From: Lysobacterales bacterium CG_4_10_14_3_um_filter_64_11
Lineage (GTDB): Bacteria; Pseudomonadota; Gammaproteobacteria; Xanthomonadales; Xanthomonadaceae
NCBI GenBank assembly: GCA_002782905.1
Contig: PFJA01000218.1
Coordinates: 1 to 10,339 of the forward strand
Length of the DNA: 10,339 bases
Direction of reading: 5' to 3'
The notes below the pieces were generated by a model that saw only the letters and a program-made list of their open reading frames with translations, searched no databases and was not told the DNA's origin. This document shows, piece after piece, positions 1 to 6,818 of this stretch. A program made the position numbers and the translations under genes. Each line of letters starts with the position of its first letter. Within the stretch, counting starts at the first letter, position 1.

Positions 1-672
1 GATCACGCACAAACCCTGGGTTACACCATTGTCGATCCCGGTACCGTGATTGCGACCCACCTCAGCCACCTGTTGCAGTCGCACGCACACGAGTTGCTCG
101 GCCACGAGGAAGTGCAGCAGATGCTGGATCGGCTGGCGCAAAGCGCACCCAAGCTGGTTGAGGACCTGGTGCCCAAGCGGTTGCCGCTGGGAGCGGTGGT
201 CAAGGTGCTGCAGAACCTGCTGGCGGAGCGTGTCCCGATTCGCAACATCCGCACGATCGTCGAGTCTTTGGCGGAGCATGCCGGTGCCAGCCAGGATTCT
301 GCCGCCTTGACGGCGGCGGTGCGCACTGCGCTGGGCCGGCAAATCGTTCAGGAAATCAGTGGCATAAGCTCCGAGATTCCGGTTTTGACGTTGCAGCCAA
401 AGTTGGAACAGATCTTGCTTCAGTCCGTTCAGGGCGGTGGCCCGGCGGCAGCCATCGAGCCGGCCTTGGCGGAACGCTTGCAGCGCAATGTTGCCGAGTT
501 GGTACAGAAACAGGAGTTGGCCGGCGAGGCGGCGGTGTTGTTGGTGGCGCCGGCGCTGCGGCTGTGGTTGGCGCGCTTCATGCGGCCGGCAGCGCCGGGC
601 CTGCATGTGCTGGCCTATAACGAGGTGCCGGATAACCGGCGGGTGCGTCTGGTGGCGGCGCTGGGTACCTGA
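1..672 (+). CDS. flhA: FlhA, flagellar type III export gate protein, C-terminal part (5' end outside window)
   Basis: FlhA is the inner-membrane export-gate protein of the flagellar type III secretion system; its cytoplasmic C-terminal domain docks chaperone-substrate complexes. Frame 1 is open from the first base to the TGA at 670-672 and gives 223 residues, about a third of a normal FlhA (roughly 690-700). The visible part begins with GYTIVDPGTVIATHLSHLL, typical of FlhA, followed by ELLG, PKLVEDLVPKRLPLG, KVLQNLLAERVPIRNIRTI and AALTAAVRTALGR, all family hallmarks. It ends with the usual DNRRVRLVAALG-type tail. No membrane segment lies in this part, as expected for the cytoplasmic domain. 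The true start is upstream of the window; the GTG at 46 is internal. It is followed by flhF after a 62-base spacer, the largest gap here. The identification is certain; only the missing N terminus cannot be judged. Confidence 0.96.
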   Translation, partial: DHAQTLGYTIVDPGTVIATHLSHLLQSHAHELLGHEEVQQMLDRLAQSAPKLVEDLVPKRLPLGAVVKVLQNLLAERVPIRNIRTIVESLAEHAGASQDSAALTAAVRTALGRQIVQEISGISSEIPVLTLQPKLEQILLQSVQGGGPAAAIEPALAERLQRNVAELVQKQELAGEAAVLLVAPALRLWLARFMRPAAPGLHVLAYNEVPDNRRVRLVAALGT

Positions 673-734
673 TGAAGCACACGCGATGCGCTTGAATGGC
701 ACTGGGCTCGGAGGAAGTTGGCGTGGAGATCGGC

Positions 735-2075
735 ATGAAAATCAAACGCTTTGTTGGTAACGACATGCGCCAGGCGATGCGTCAGGTGCGCGAGGATCAA
801 GGGCCGGACGCGGTGATCCTGTCGACGCGACGCACCGACGAAGGGTTCGAAATCATCGCTGCCATCGATTACGACGAGTCGCTGGTACGCGAAGCGGCGG
901 CGCAGGCTGGCGAGGCTGGGCGGCTGGATGTTGCCAATGCGCGGCGACCGCAGCCGCCTGCGCCATCGCCACCGGCAACTCTCCGCACCCCGCCGCTGCC
1001 GGCGGGGGTCGGCCGGATCAAGGATAACGCGCAGCGCTTCACATCACCGCCGGCTGCGACCCGCGACAATGCCGACATCGGCGCGCATCCGCGCAGCCAT
1101 GCGGGTCAGGCGTCGGGTATGGCGGCGATGGCGACCGCTACGCCGTCCGAATACGACGGCATGCAACGGGAGTTGGCGGATCTGCGCAGTATGCTGGAAT
1201 CGCAATTTTCCGGTCTGGCCTGGAAAGACTTCGGCACGCGCAGCCCGATGCAGGCGCGCATGCTGCGCGAGTTCACCCGCATGGGTCTGGATGCCGACGT
1301 GGCCGCTGACATCGTCGCGCAATTGCCGGCGGCAATGAACGCGGCGCAATCGCGCTATTTGCCCATGGGCCTGCTCGCGGACCGCCTGGCGATCATCGAT
1401 CCCGAGCCACTGGACCAAGGCGGCGTGATTGCCTTGATCGGGCCGACCGGTGTGGGTAAAACCACTACCCTTGCCAAACTCGCAGCGCGCTACGTGTTGC
1501 GCAATGGCCTCAAGCAGGTGGCGCTGGTGACCACCGACGATTTTCGCATCGGTGCCGAGGAGCAGTTGTTTCATTACGGCCGTCTGCTCGGGGTGCCGGT
1601 GTATGCGGCCAGTGGTGCCAAGGAGCTGGCCAAGCTGCTGGCGCGGCTGTCCGACCAGCGGCTGCTGTTGATCGATACTCCGGGGCTGTGCCATGGCGAT
1701 CCGCGCATGGATGCGTTGGGCGATGCGCTGCTGCACGGGCCGGCGCAGGTGAAACCGTTGCTGGTGTTGGCGGCCAACGCGCAATCGGGCTCGCTGGATC
1801 AGGCGGCGGTGGCTTACTCGCGCTTCCGGCCGCAGGGTTGTGTCATCACCAAGCTCGATGAAGCCGCGGTGCTTGGCGGCGCGTTGTCGGTAATCATCCG
1901 CCACCATCTGCGCATTGACTACGTTACCGATGGTCAACGGGTTCCCGAGGATATCGCCCGCCCGCAGGCGCAGCGGCTGGTTTGCCGCGCGCTGCGCATG
2001 CTCGATCACGATGCCCTGGTCGATGATAACGTGATGGCCGAGCGCTTCGGCAAAATCGCCGGCTCGCTGGCCTGA
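735..2075 (+). CDS. flhF: FlhF, SRP-type GTPase for polar flagellum placement
   Basis: FlhF is a GTPase related to Ffh/FtsY that marks the pole where the flagellum is built. The product is 446 residues from ATG 735. Residues 1 to about 50 form the conserved FlhF N terminus (MKIKRFVGNDMRQAMRQV, then GPDAVILSTRR). A linker rich in Ala, Pro and Arg follows, up to about residue 140, then the N and G domains. Visible GTPase motifs are GPTGVGKTT at 236-244, TTDDFRIGAEEQ from 266, DTPG at 314-317 and TKLDEA at 372-377. The start at 735 matches the usual FlhF N terminus and has GGAG 6 bases upstream. An in-frame GTG at 723 has an even better placed GGAGG (710-714, 8 bases) and would add four residues, so the start is uncertain by 12 bases. 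An ATG at 696 is also in frame but lacks a good site. flhG follows after 9 bases, and the two proteins work as a pair. Confidence 0.95.
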   Translation: MKIKRFVGNDMRQAMRQVREDQGPDAVILSTRRTDEGFEIIAAIDYDESLVREAAAQAGEAGRLDVANARRPQPPAPSPPATLRTPPLPAGVGRIKDNAQRFTSPPAATRDNADIGAHPRSHAGQASGMAAMATATPSEYDGMQRELADLRSMLESQFSGLAWKDFGTRSPMQARMLREFTRMGLDADVAADIVAQLPAAMNAAQSRYLPMGLLADRLAIIDPEPLDQGGVIALIGPTGVGKTTTLAKLAARYVLRNGLKQVALVTTDDFRIGAEEQLFHYGRLLGVPVYAASGAKELAKLLARLSDQRLLLIDTPGLCHGDPRMDALGDALLHGPAQVKPLLVLAANAQSGSLDQAAVAYSRFRPQGCVITKLDEAAVLGGALSVIIRHHLRIDYVTDGQRVPEDIARPQAQRLVCRALRMLDHDALVDDNVMAERFGKIAGSLA

Positions 2076-2084
2076 GGATTTCCG

Positions 2085-2975
2085 GTGAACCCGACAAAAC
2101 CGCCGCAACCGATCAGCAATCAGGCCCATGGCCTGCTGCTGCGCACGCCGCTCAAACCGGTCAGGGTGATTGCGATCGCCAGCGGCAAGGGCGGTGTTGG
2201 CAAGACCAGCGTGTCGGTGAATCTGGCAATGACGCTCGCCATGGCCGGTCAGGATGTACTGCTGCTCGATGCCGACCTTGGCCTGGCCAATGTCGACGTG
2301 CAGTTGGGCTTGCAGCCGAGCCGCAACCTGTCGCACCTGCTGGCCGGCGAGTGTGGCATCGCCGACCTGGTGTTGCCGGCGCCGCGCGGTCTCAAGGTGA
2401 TACCTGCCACTTCCGGCACCCGCCACATGGCGCAACTGGGCATCACCGAGTATGCCGCGCTGGTGCATGCGTTTTCCGATTACCGTGCACCGCTGGATGT
2501 GCTGGTGATCGACACTGCCGCCGGTATCTCCGACAGCGTTACCGTGCTGTCCAAGGCGGCGCAGGAAATCATCGTGGTGGTGTGCGACGAGCCGGCATCG
2601 ATTACCGACGCCTATGCCTTGATCAAGGTGCTCAGCCGGGATTTCGGCGTCGCACGCTTCCGCGTGTTGGCCAACATGGTGCGCAATGACATGCACGGCA
2701 AGCGGTTGTTCGAAAACATCCTGCGGGTAACCGATCGCTTCCTCAAGGTGGTGTTGGATTACGCCGGCTCGATACCCGATGACGAGTTCCTCAAGCGCGC
2801 CATCCGTCGGCAAAGTGCGGTCGTCGATATTTTCCCTGGGGCACGATCCTCGCGCGCCTTTCAATTGTTGGCGGACAGCAGCAACACCTGGCACGGTGAG
2901 GCTGCGGGACACGGCGAGCTGGCGTTTTTTTCCGAACGGCAGGCGGCTGCCGGCGAACCGGCAGTGGGTCGTTGA
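2085..2975 (+). CDS. flhG: FlhG (FleN), MinD/ParA-type ATPase controlling flagellar number
   Basis: FlhG limits the number of polar flagella; in known systems it stimulates FlhF GTPase activity and, in Pseudomonas, restrains the regulator FleQ. The product is 296 residues. The deviant Walker A motif GKGGVGKTSVSVNLA covers about 34-48, with signature Lys35 and Lys40. The Walker A' segment LLLDADLGLANVD is at 59-71 and DTAAG at 143-147. The C terminus has the family pattern SSRAFQLLAD and GELAFFSERQ, the likely amphipathic membrane-binding region. GTG 2085 is chosen because TGAGGA (2073-2078) lies 6 bases upstream and overlaps the flhF stop, suggesting translational coupling. The N terminus carries NQAHGLLLR at 12-20 where many FlhG proteins have the FlhF-activating motif DQAxxLR, so it is a variant. 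fliA follows after 2 bases. Confidence 0.95.
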   Translation: MNPTKPPQPISNQAHGLLLRTPLKPVRVIAIASGKGGVGKTSVSVNLAMTLAMAGQDVLLLDADLGLANVDVQLGLQPSRNLSHLLAGECGIADLVLPAPRGLKVIPATSGTRHMAQLGITEYAALVHAFSDYRAPLDVLVIDTAAGISDSVTVLSKAAQEIIVVVCDEPASITDAYALIKVLSRDFGVARFRVLANMVRNDMHGKRLFENILRVTDRFLKVVLDYAGSIPDDEFLKRAIRRQSAVVDIFPGARSSRAFQLLADSSNTWHGEAAGHGELAFFSERQAAAGEPAVGR

Positions 2976-2977
2976 AC

Positions 2978-3706
2978 ATGAGCGCGGATGCCGGCTATCT
3001 GCAAGCGCAACGCGTGCCGATCGATGAGATGGTCACGCAGCACTCGGTGTTGGTGCGGCGCATCGCCTATCACCTGATGGCACGGCTGCCGGCCAGCGTC
3101 GAGGTCGGTGACCTGATCCAGTCCGGCATGGTGGGCTTGATCGAAGCCGCGCGCAATTATTCGCCGGCACGCAACGCCAACTTTGAGACCTATGCAGGCA
3201 TCCGCATCCGCGGCGCCATGATCGACGAACTGCGCAAGTCCGATTGGACGCCGCGTTCGGTGCATCGCAAGTTTCGCGAGGTGTGCGAGGCGATCCGTGC
3301 GGTGGAGGCAGAAACCGGCGGCGATGCCGAAGATGCGCAGGTGGCAAAGCGGCTGGGTATCAGCATCGACGACTACCACAGCGTGCTTGCCGATGCCGCC
3401 AGTTGCCGTGTGCTGAGCTTGTCGGGCAATTCCGACGATGGCCTGGACACGCTGGATGTTGCCGATGAACGTGATCCCGGCCCTGCGGGCACCTTCGACG
3501 ACAACCATCAGCGCGCCGCGTTGATCGAGTCGATTGCGCAATTGCCGGAACGTGAGCAACTGGTGATGTCGCTGTATTACGAGCAAGAGCTGAACCTCAA
3601 GGAAATCGGTGAAGTGCTTGGGGTCAGCGAATCGCGGGTGTGCCAGATTCACGGTCAGGCTTTGATTCGACTGCGCTCGCGCCTGCGCGACTGGCGCACC
3701 GGTTAA
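2978..3706 (+). CDS. fliA: FliA, flagellar sigma factor sigma-28
   Basis: FliA directs RNA polymerase to late flagellar and chemotaxis promoters and is held in check by the anti-sigma factor FlgM (not in this window). The product is 242 residues, the usual length. Sigma region 2 spans about 22-94 (RRIAYHLMARLPASVEVGD, GLIEAARNYSP, FETYAGIRIRGAMIDELR, DWTPRSVHRK). Region 3 spans about 95-165. Region 4 spans about 185-238 with a helix-turn-helix (LKEIGEVLGVSESRVCQIH). ATG 2978 is 2 bases past the flhG stop; an in-frame TTG at 2972 overlaps flhG but would add only two residues. No strong ribosome binding site precedes it, so coupling to flhG is likely. The placement between flhG and cheY is standard in Pseudomonas-type clusters. 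The protein is very well conserved and the call is firm. Confidence 0.97.
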   Translation: MSADAGYLQAQRVPIDEMVTQHSVLVRRIAYHLMARLPASVEVGDLIQSGMVGLIEAARNYSPARNANFETYAGIRIRGAMIDELRKSDWTPRSVHRKFREVCEAIRAVEAETGGDAEDAQVAKRLGISIDDYHSVLADAASCRVLSLSGNSDDGLDTLDVADERDPGPAGTFDDNHQRAALIESIAQLPEREQLVMSLYYEQELNLKEIGEVLGVSESRVCQIHGQALIRLRSRLRDWRTG

Positions 3707-3725
3707 TGCTCAAAAACACGGTTGC

Positions 3726-3729
3726 GGAG
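3726..3729 (+). promoter_or_regulatory. Ribosome binding site that points to a TTG start for cheY
   Basis: GGAG at 3726-3729 ends 6 bases before a TTG codon at 3736, the ideal spacing. The only in-frame ATG nearby (3706) has no comparable site. This favours the TTG as the real cheY start; the evidence is spacing and family length only. Confidence 0.5.
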
Positions 3730-3735
3730 AATGTC

Positions 3736-4128
3736 TTGGACAGGAACATCAAAATACTGGTGGTGGACGATTTTTCGACCATGCGTCGTATCATCAAAAA
3801 CCTGCTTCAGGAGCTGGGCTACAGCAATATCCAGGAAGCAGACGATGGCAACACTGCGTTGCCGATGCTGCGTGCGGGAAAGTTCGATTTTGTGGTCACC
3901 GACTGGAACATGCCGGAAATGACCGGCATCGACCTGCTCAAGGCAATCCGCGCCGATCCCGCACTCAAGGCAATTCCGGTATTGATGGTGACCGCCGAGA
4001 ACAGCCGCGAACAAATCATCGAAGCGGCGCAAAGCGGCGTCAATGGCTACATCGTCAAGCCATTTACCGGCGCCACGCTCAAAGAAAAAATTGACCGCAT
4101 CTTTGAGCGTCTGGCAGGTCGAGCATGA
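3736..4128 (+). CDS. cheY: CheY, single-domain chemotaxis response regulator
   Basis: CheY is phosphorylated by CheA and binds FliM in the motor switch to change rotation. From TTG 3736 the product is 130 residues, a standard single receiver domain with no output domain. Key residues are all present and offset by one from E. coli CheY: acidic pair D11-D12, phospho-acceptor D56 (in VVTDWNMPEMTG), T86, Y105 and K108 (in VNGYIVKPF). The DDFSTMRRIIKNLL stretch is diagnostic for motor CheY rather than a generic regulator. The TTG start is preferred because GGAG lies 6 bases upstream and the N terminus then matches family length. An ATG at 3706 (overlapping the fliA stop as TAATG) would add ten residues not expected for CheY, but cannot be excluded. 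cheZ follows after a short gap, which fits a shared phospho-CheY circuit. Confidence 0.95.
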   Translation: MDRNIKILVVDDFSTMRRIIKNLLQELGYSNIQEADDGNTALPMLRAGKFDFVVTDWNMPEMTGIDLLKAIRADPALKAIPVLMVTAENSREQIIEAAQSGVNGYIVKPFTGATLKEKIDRIFERLAGRA

Positions 4129-4130
4129 GC

Positions 4131-4135
4131 GGGAG
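4131..4135 (+). promoter_or_regulatory. Ribosome binding site that decides the cheZ start
   Basis: GGGAG at 4131-4135 is only 2 bases from an ATG at 4138 but 8 bases from a second in-frame ATG at 4144. Normal spacing favours 4144, making the protein two residues shorter. Confidence 0.5.
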
Positions 4136-4143
4136 CCATGTCC

Positions 4144-4782
4144 ATGGATAGCACCAACGAACCTACGCTGGCACTGCCAGAGCGCATCCGCGCGTTACTG
4201 CAATCGCGTGATTCCAGTGAAGTCGAGCACGCCATCACGCAAATGGTGCGCGAACGCGAGAACGCGTTGTTCATTGCGCTCGGTCAGTTGGCGCGCGACT
4301 TGCACGAGTCGGTGAAAAATGTCGCTGGCGCGCTGGCGGACGGCAGCGATGGGCTCGATGCCATGCCCGCGGCGCGGCAACGATTGCACGAGGCGCTGGC
4401 GTTGAGTGAGCAGGCGGCCCACCACAGTCTGGATATTGGTGACCGGCTGCTCGCGCACAGCGACCAGTTGGCAGCACGCGCCATGAGCAGTGCGGGCAAC
4501 GCCGATGCAGATGCCGATTTGCGCAGTGCGGTGCTGGCCTTTGCTGCCACGTGCCGCGATGACATCAGCGCGCTGCGGGTGGCGCAGGGTTGGCAGGACC
4601 TCACCGGCCAGCGCATGAAACAAGTCGCGGCGTTCCTGGCGCGGGTCGAAACCAGTGTGCTGGCGCTGGTGCAACTGGCGGGCTCGCTGGGTGCGACTGC
4701 GCCGCTTGCTGCCGCGCTGCCGCGGGGGGAAAGCACAACGCAACAGCAGGTTGACGACCTGCTTGAGCAGTTTGGTTTCTGA
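4144..4782 (+). CDS. cheZ: CheZ, phospho-CheY phosphatase
   Basis: CheZ removes phosphate from CheY and so ends the motor signal. The product is 212 residues from ATG 4144, the usual size, and is mostly predicted helix, fitting the long four-helix-bundle dimer. The catalytic segment QGWQDLTGQRMKQV carries the conserved Asp and Gln at 152 and 156, equivalent to E. coli D143 and Q147. The C-terminal tail TTQQQVDDLLEQFGF is the conserved helix that docks on CheY, separated from the bundle by an Ala/Gly/Pro-rich linker (about 180-197). CheZ is largely restricted to beta- and gammaproteobacteria with related forms elsewhere, which supports the placement of this organism. The stop is 6 bases before cheA. 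The start could be ATG 4138, but spacing to GGGAG favours 4144. Confidence 0.94.
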   Translation: MDSTNEPTLALPERIRALLQSRDSSEVEHAITQMVRERENALFIALGQLARDLHESVKNVAGALADGSDGLDAMPAARQRLHEALALSEQAAHHSLDIGDRLLAHSDQLAARAMSSAGNADADADLRSAVLAFAATCRDDISALRVAQGWQDLTGQRMKQVAAFLARVETSVLALVQLAGSLGATAPLAAALPRGESTTQQQVDDLLEQFGF

Positions 4783-4788
4783 GCGATC

Positions 4789-6816
4789 ATGAACAGCGCC
4801 TTCGACGCCGAGATTCTTGCCGACTTTCTGGTCGAAGCCGGCGAACTGGTCGCAGGCCTGGGCGACCAGTTGCTGGCGCTCGAAGACGCGCCGGATACGC
4901 CGGAGTTGCTCAATGCGGTGTTCCGCGCATTCCACACGGTCAAGGGGGGTGCCGGGTTCCTCGCCATCGATCCGATGGTTAGGCTGTGTCATTGCGGCGA
5001 AGACCTGTTGAACGAGGCGCGTGCTGGCCGCGTACGCCTCGATGCCGAATACGTCGACGCGTTGCTGAACACGCTCGATTGTCTGCAACAGATGTTGGCC
5101 GCATTGCGTGCCGGCAGTGCCATCACGGCAGCACCCACTGGGCTGCTTGATCGATTGCGCGTGCGTGCGGCGCAAGTCAGTGCATCGGCAGCAACGCCGG
5201 TACCGCTTGCGGCAGATGCGGCAACGCTGCTGGCATCGCCAAAGCACGATGCCGTGGAAGGCGAGTTCGAGGCATTGCTTGCCATGGCCGGCGTCGCCAG
5301 CGAGCCGGTCGCGGCGGCTGCGGGCGATACCATCGACGACAGCGAGTTCGAGGCGCTGCTCGATGAACTGTATGGCCCAGGCAAGGTACCGGGGCAGTCC
5401 GCACCACCACCGCCAACCGCGGATTGCGCAACTGCTGCGCCGATGAGCGACGACGAGTTTGAAGCACTGCTGGACGCGCTCGAAGGTGATGCCACGCAGG
5501 GTGCCGCGAGCAGCGATGACACGGCTGCATCGGCGAATGACAGCGGCATGGCCCCCTCACCAGCGGCGCCGGCGACCCGCGTTATACCGCCCGCTGCTGC
5601 ATTGCCGATGCCGCGCACTGCACCAGTGCCGGTTGCCGATCGCACCATCCGTGTCGATACCGCGCGGCTGGATGCGTTGGTCAACCTGATTGGTGAACTG
5701 GTCCTGGTGCGTAATCGCTTGACCGTGCTGTCGGCGGATTCAACCGATGAGCGCACCGAGCGTGCGATTGCCGAGTTGCACCGGGTGGCAGACGACCTGC
5801 AACTTGCGGTGATGCGCACGCGGATGTTGCCCATCGGCAAGCTGTTTGGCCGGTTTCCGCGCATCGTGCGCGATATCTCGCGGCAGCTCGGCAAACAGAT
5901 CGACCTGGTGCTGGAAGGTGAAGATACCGACCTTGATCGAAACCTCGTCGATGCGCTCGCCGATCCGATGGTGCATCTGGTCCGCAACGCGGTCGATCAT
6001 GGCATTGAACCCCCCGAAGCGCGCCTGCGCGTGGGCAAGCCCGCGACCGGAACCTTGCGCCTGATGGCCACGCAGGAAGGTGAGCGTATCGTGATTCGCG
6101 TGCGCGACGACGGCCGCGGCATGGATCCGGAGGTGCTGCGCAGCAAGGCATTGGAGAAAGGCTTGTTGACTGCCGATCAGGCCGAACGTTTGTCCGAGGG
6201 CGAATGCTTCGACCTGATCTTTCTTGCCGGGTTCAGCACCCGCCAGGAAGTGTCGGATATCTCCGGTCGCGGTGTTGGCATGGACGTGGTCAAGACGCGT
6301 GTCGCGGAACTGGGTGGCACGCTGGCCATCTCATCCGAGCTGGGCCGCGGTAGCGAGATACTTGTCAGTTTGCCGCTCACCCTGGCGACATTGCGGTCGC
6401 TGATGGTGCGCATCAGCGGGCGTGTCTACGCGATCCCGATGATCAATGTGCTGGAAGTGTTCGAACTCAGTCCCAACGCCATCAGCCGGGTCGATGATCG
6501 CGATGTCATCGCTCACCGCCACCGGGCATTGCCGTTGCGGCACCTTGGCGCCTGGCTCGATCCGGTGTCCGCCGAAACGGCGATGCGCGGGCATGTGGTT
6601 GTCGTTCACGTCGGGCACCGGCAGTTGGGCTGTGTGGTGGATCAGGTCATTGGCCGCGACGAAGTGGTGGTCAAGCCGCTGGGCCGCCTGTTGCACCACG
6701 TGGCAGGTATTTCCGGTGCCACCATCACCGGTGATGGCCGAGTGGCATTGGTACTGGATGTGGCGCAATTGCCGGATGCCGTGGAATCACAAGCGCGTGC
6801 AGCGGGAGTGCATTGA
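4789..6816 (+). CDS. cheA: CheA, chemotaxis histidine kinase
   Basis: CheA autophosphorylates in response to receptor signals and passes phosphate to CheY. The product is 675 residues. P1 (Hpt) spans 1 to about 108 with phospho-acceptor His49 in FRAFHTVKGGAGF. No canonical P2 domain is recognisable; residues about 110-284 are Ala/Pro/Asp-rich and hold three EFEALL repeats. P3 dimerisation starts near 285 (RTIRVDTARLDALVNLIGEL). The P4 ATPase domain has the N box HLVRNAVDHGIE at 396-407, G1 DDGRGMD at 440-446, F box FLAGFST at 478-484 and G2 GRGVGMDVVK at 493-502. The CheW-like P5 domain occupies about 533-665. ATG 4789 follows the cheZ stop by 6 bases with only a weak GAG upstream, so coupling is likely. 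Its stop is 2 bases before motC, with no cheB in between. All catalytic motifs are intact. Confidence 0.97.
   Translation: MNSAFDAEILADFLVEAGELVAGLGDQLLALEDAPDTPELLNAVFRAFHTVKGGAGFLAIDPMVRLCHCGEDLLNEARAGRVRLDAEYVDALLNTLDCLQQMLAALRAGSAITAAPTGLLDRLRVRAAQVSASAATPVPLAADAATLLASPKHDAVEGEFEALLAMAGVASEPVAAAAGDTIDDSEFEALLDELYGPGKVPGQSAPPPPTADCATAAPMSDDEFEALLDALEGDATQGAASSDDTAASANDSGMAPSPAAPATRVIPPAAALPMPRTAPVPVADRTIRVDTARLDALVNLIGELVLVRNRLTVLSADSTDERTERAIAELHRVADDLQLAVMRTRMLPIGKLFGRFPRIVRDISRQLGKQIDLVLEGEDTDLDRNLVDALADPMVHLVRNAVDHGIEPPEARLRVGKPATGTLRLMATQEGERIVIRVRDDGRGMDPEVLRSKALEKGLLTADQAERLSEGECFDLIFLAGFSTRQEVSDISGRGVGMDVVKTRVAELGGTLAISSELGRGSEILVSLPLTLATLRSLMVRISGRVYAIPMINVLEVFELSPNAISRVDDRDVIAHRHRALPLRHLGAWLDPVSAETAMRGHVVVVHVGHRQLGCVVDQVIGRDEVVVKPLGRLLHHVAGISGATITGDGRVALVLDVAQLPDAVESQARAAGVH
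5248..5487 (+). repeat. Three EFEALL motif repeats in the CheA P1-P3 linker
   Basis: Within cheA, residues 154-168 (GEFEALLAM core), 183-196 (DDSEFEALLDELYG) and 219-233 (MSDDEFEALLDALEG) repeat the pattern acidic-x-E-F-E-A-L-L, each spaced by about 25-35 residues of low-complexity sequence. The three copies use different synonymous codons (for example gaggca, gaggcg, gaagca for Glu-Ala), so they are conserved as protein and not as recent DNA duplications. The likely roles are CheY docking or binding of a polar partner; both are inference. Confidence 0.8.
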
Positions 6817-6818
6817 GC

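Noticed and set aside
1044..2912. A 622-codon open frame on the - strand across flhF and flhG
   Set aside because: It lies wholly opposite two clearly conserved genes, has His/Arg/Gln-rich sequence typical of the mirror frame of GC-rich coding DNA, and shows no domain motif.
2925..2931. Seven-T run near the flhG end as a possible terminator
   Set aside because: No inverted repeat precedes it, and it encodes the conserved Phe-Phe of the FlhG C terminus.
3461..3468. GCCGATGA in fliA as a possible sigma-28 -10 box
   Set aside because: No -35-like sequence stands at the right distance and it is mid-gene with no start downstream.
4159..4172. TGGCACT with a GC at -12 spacing in cheZ as a sigma-54 promoter
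   Set aside because: It lies inside the early cheZ coding region, the rest of the -12 box does not match, and no gene start follows at a sensible distance.
4195..5247. A 350-codon open frame on the - strand across cheZ and cheA
   Set aside because: It is antisense to well-supported genes, with biased composition and no recognisable motif.
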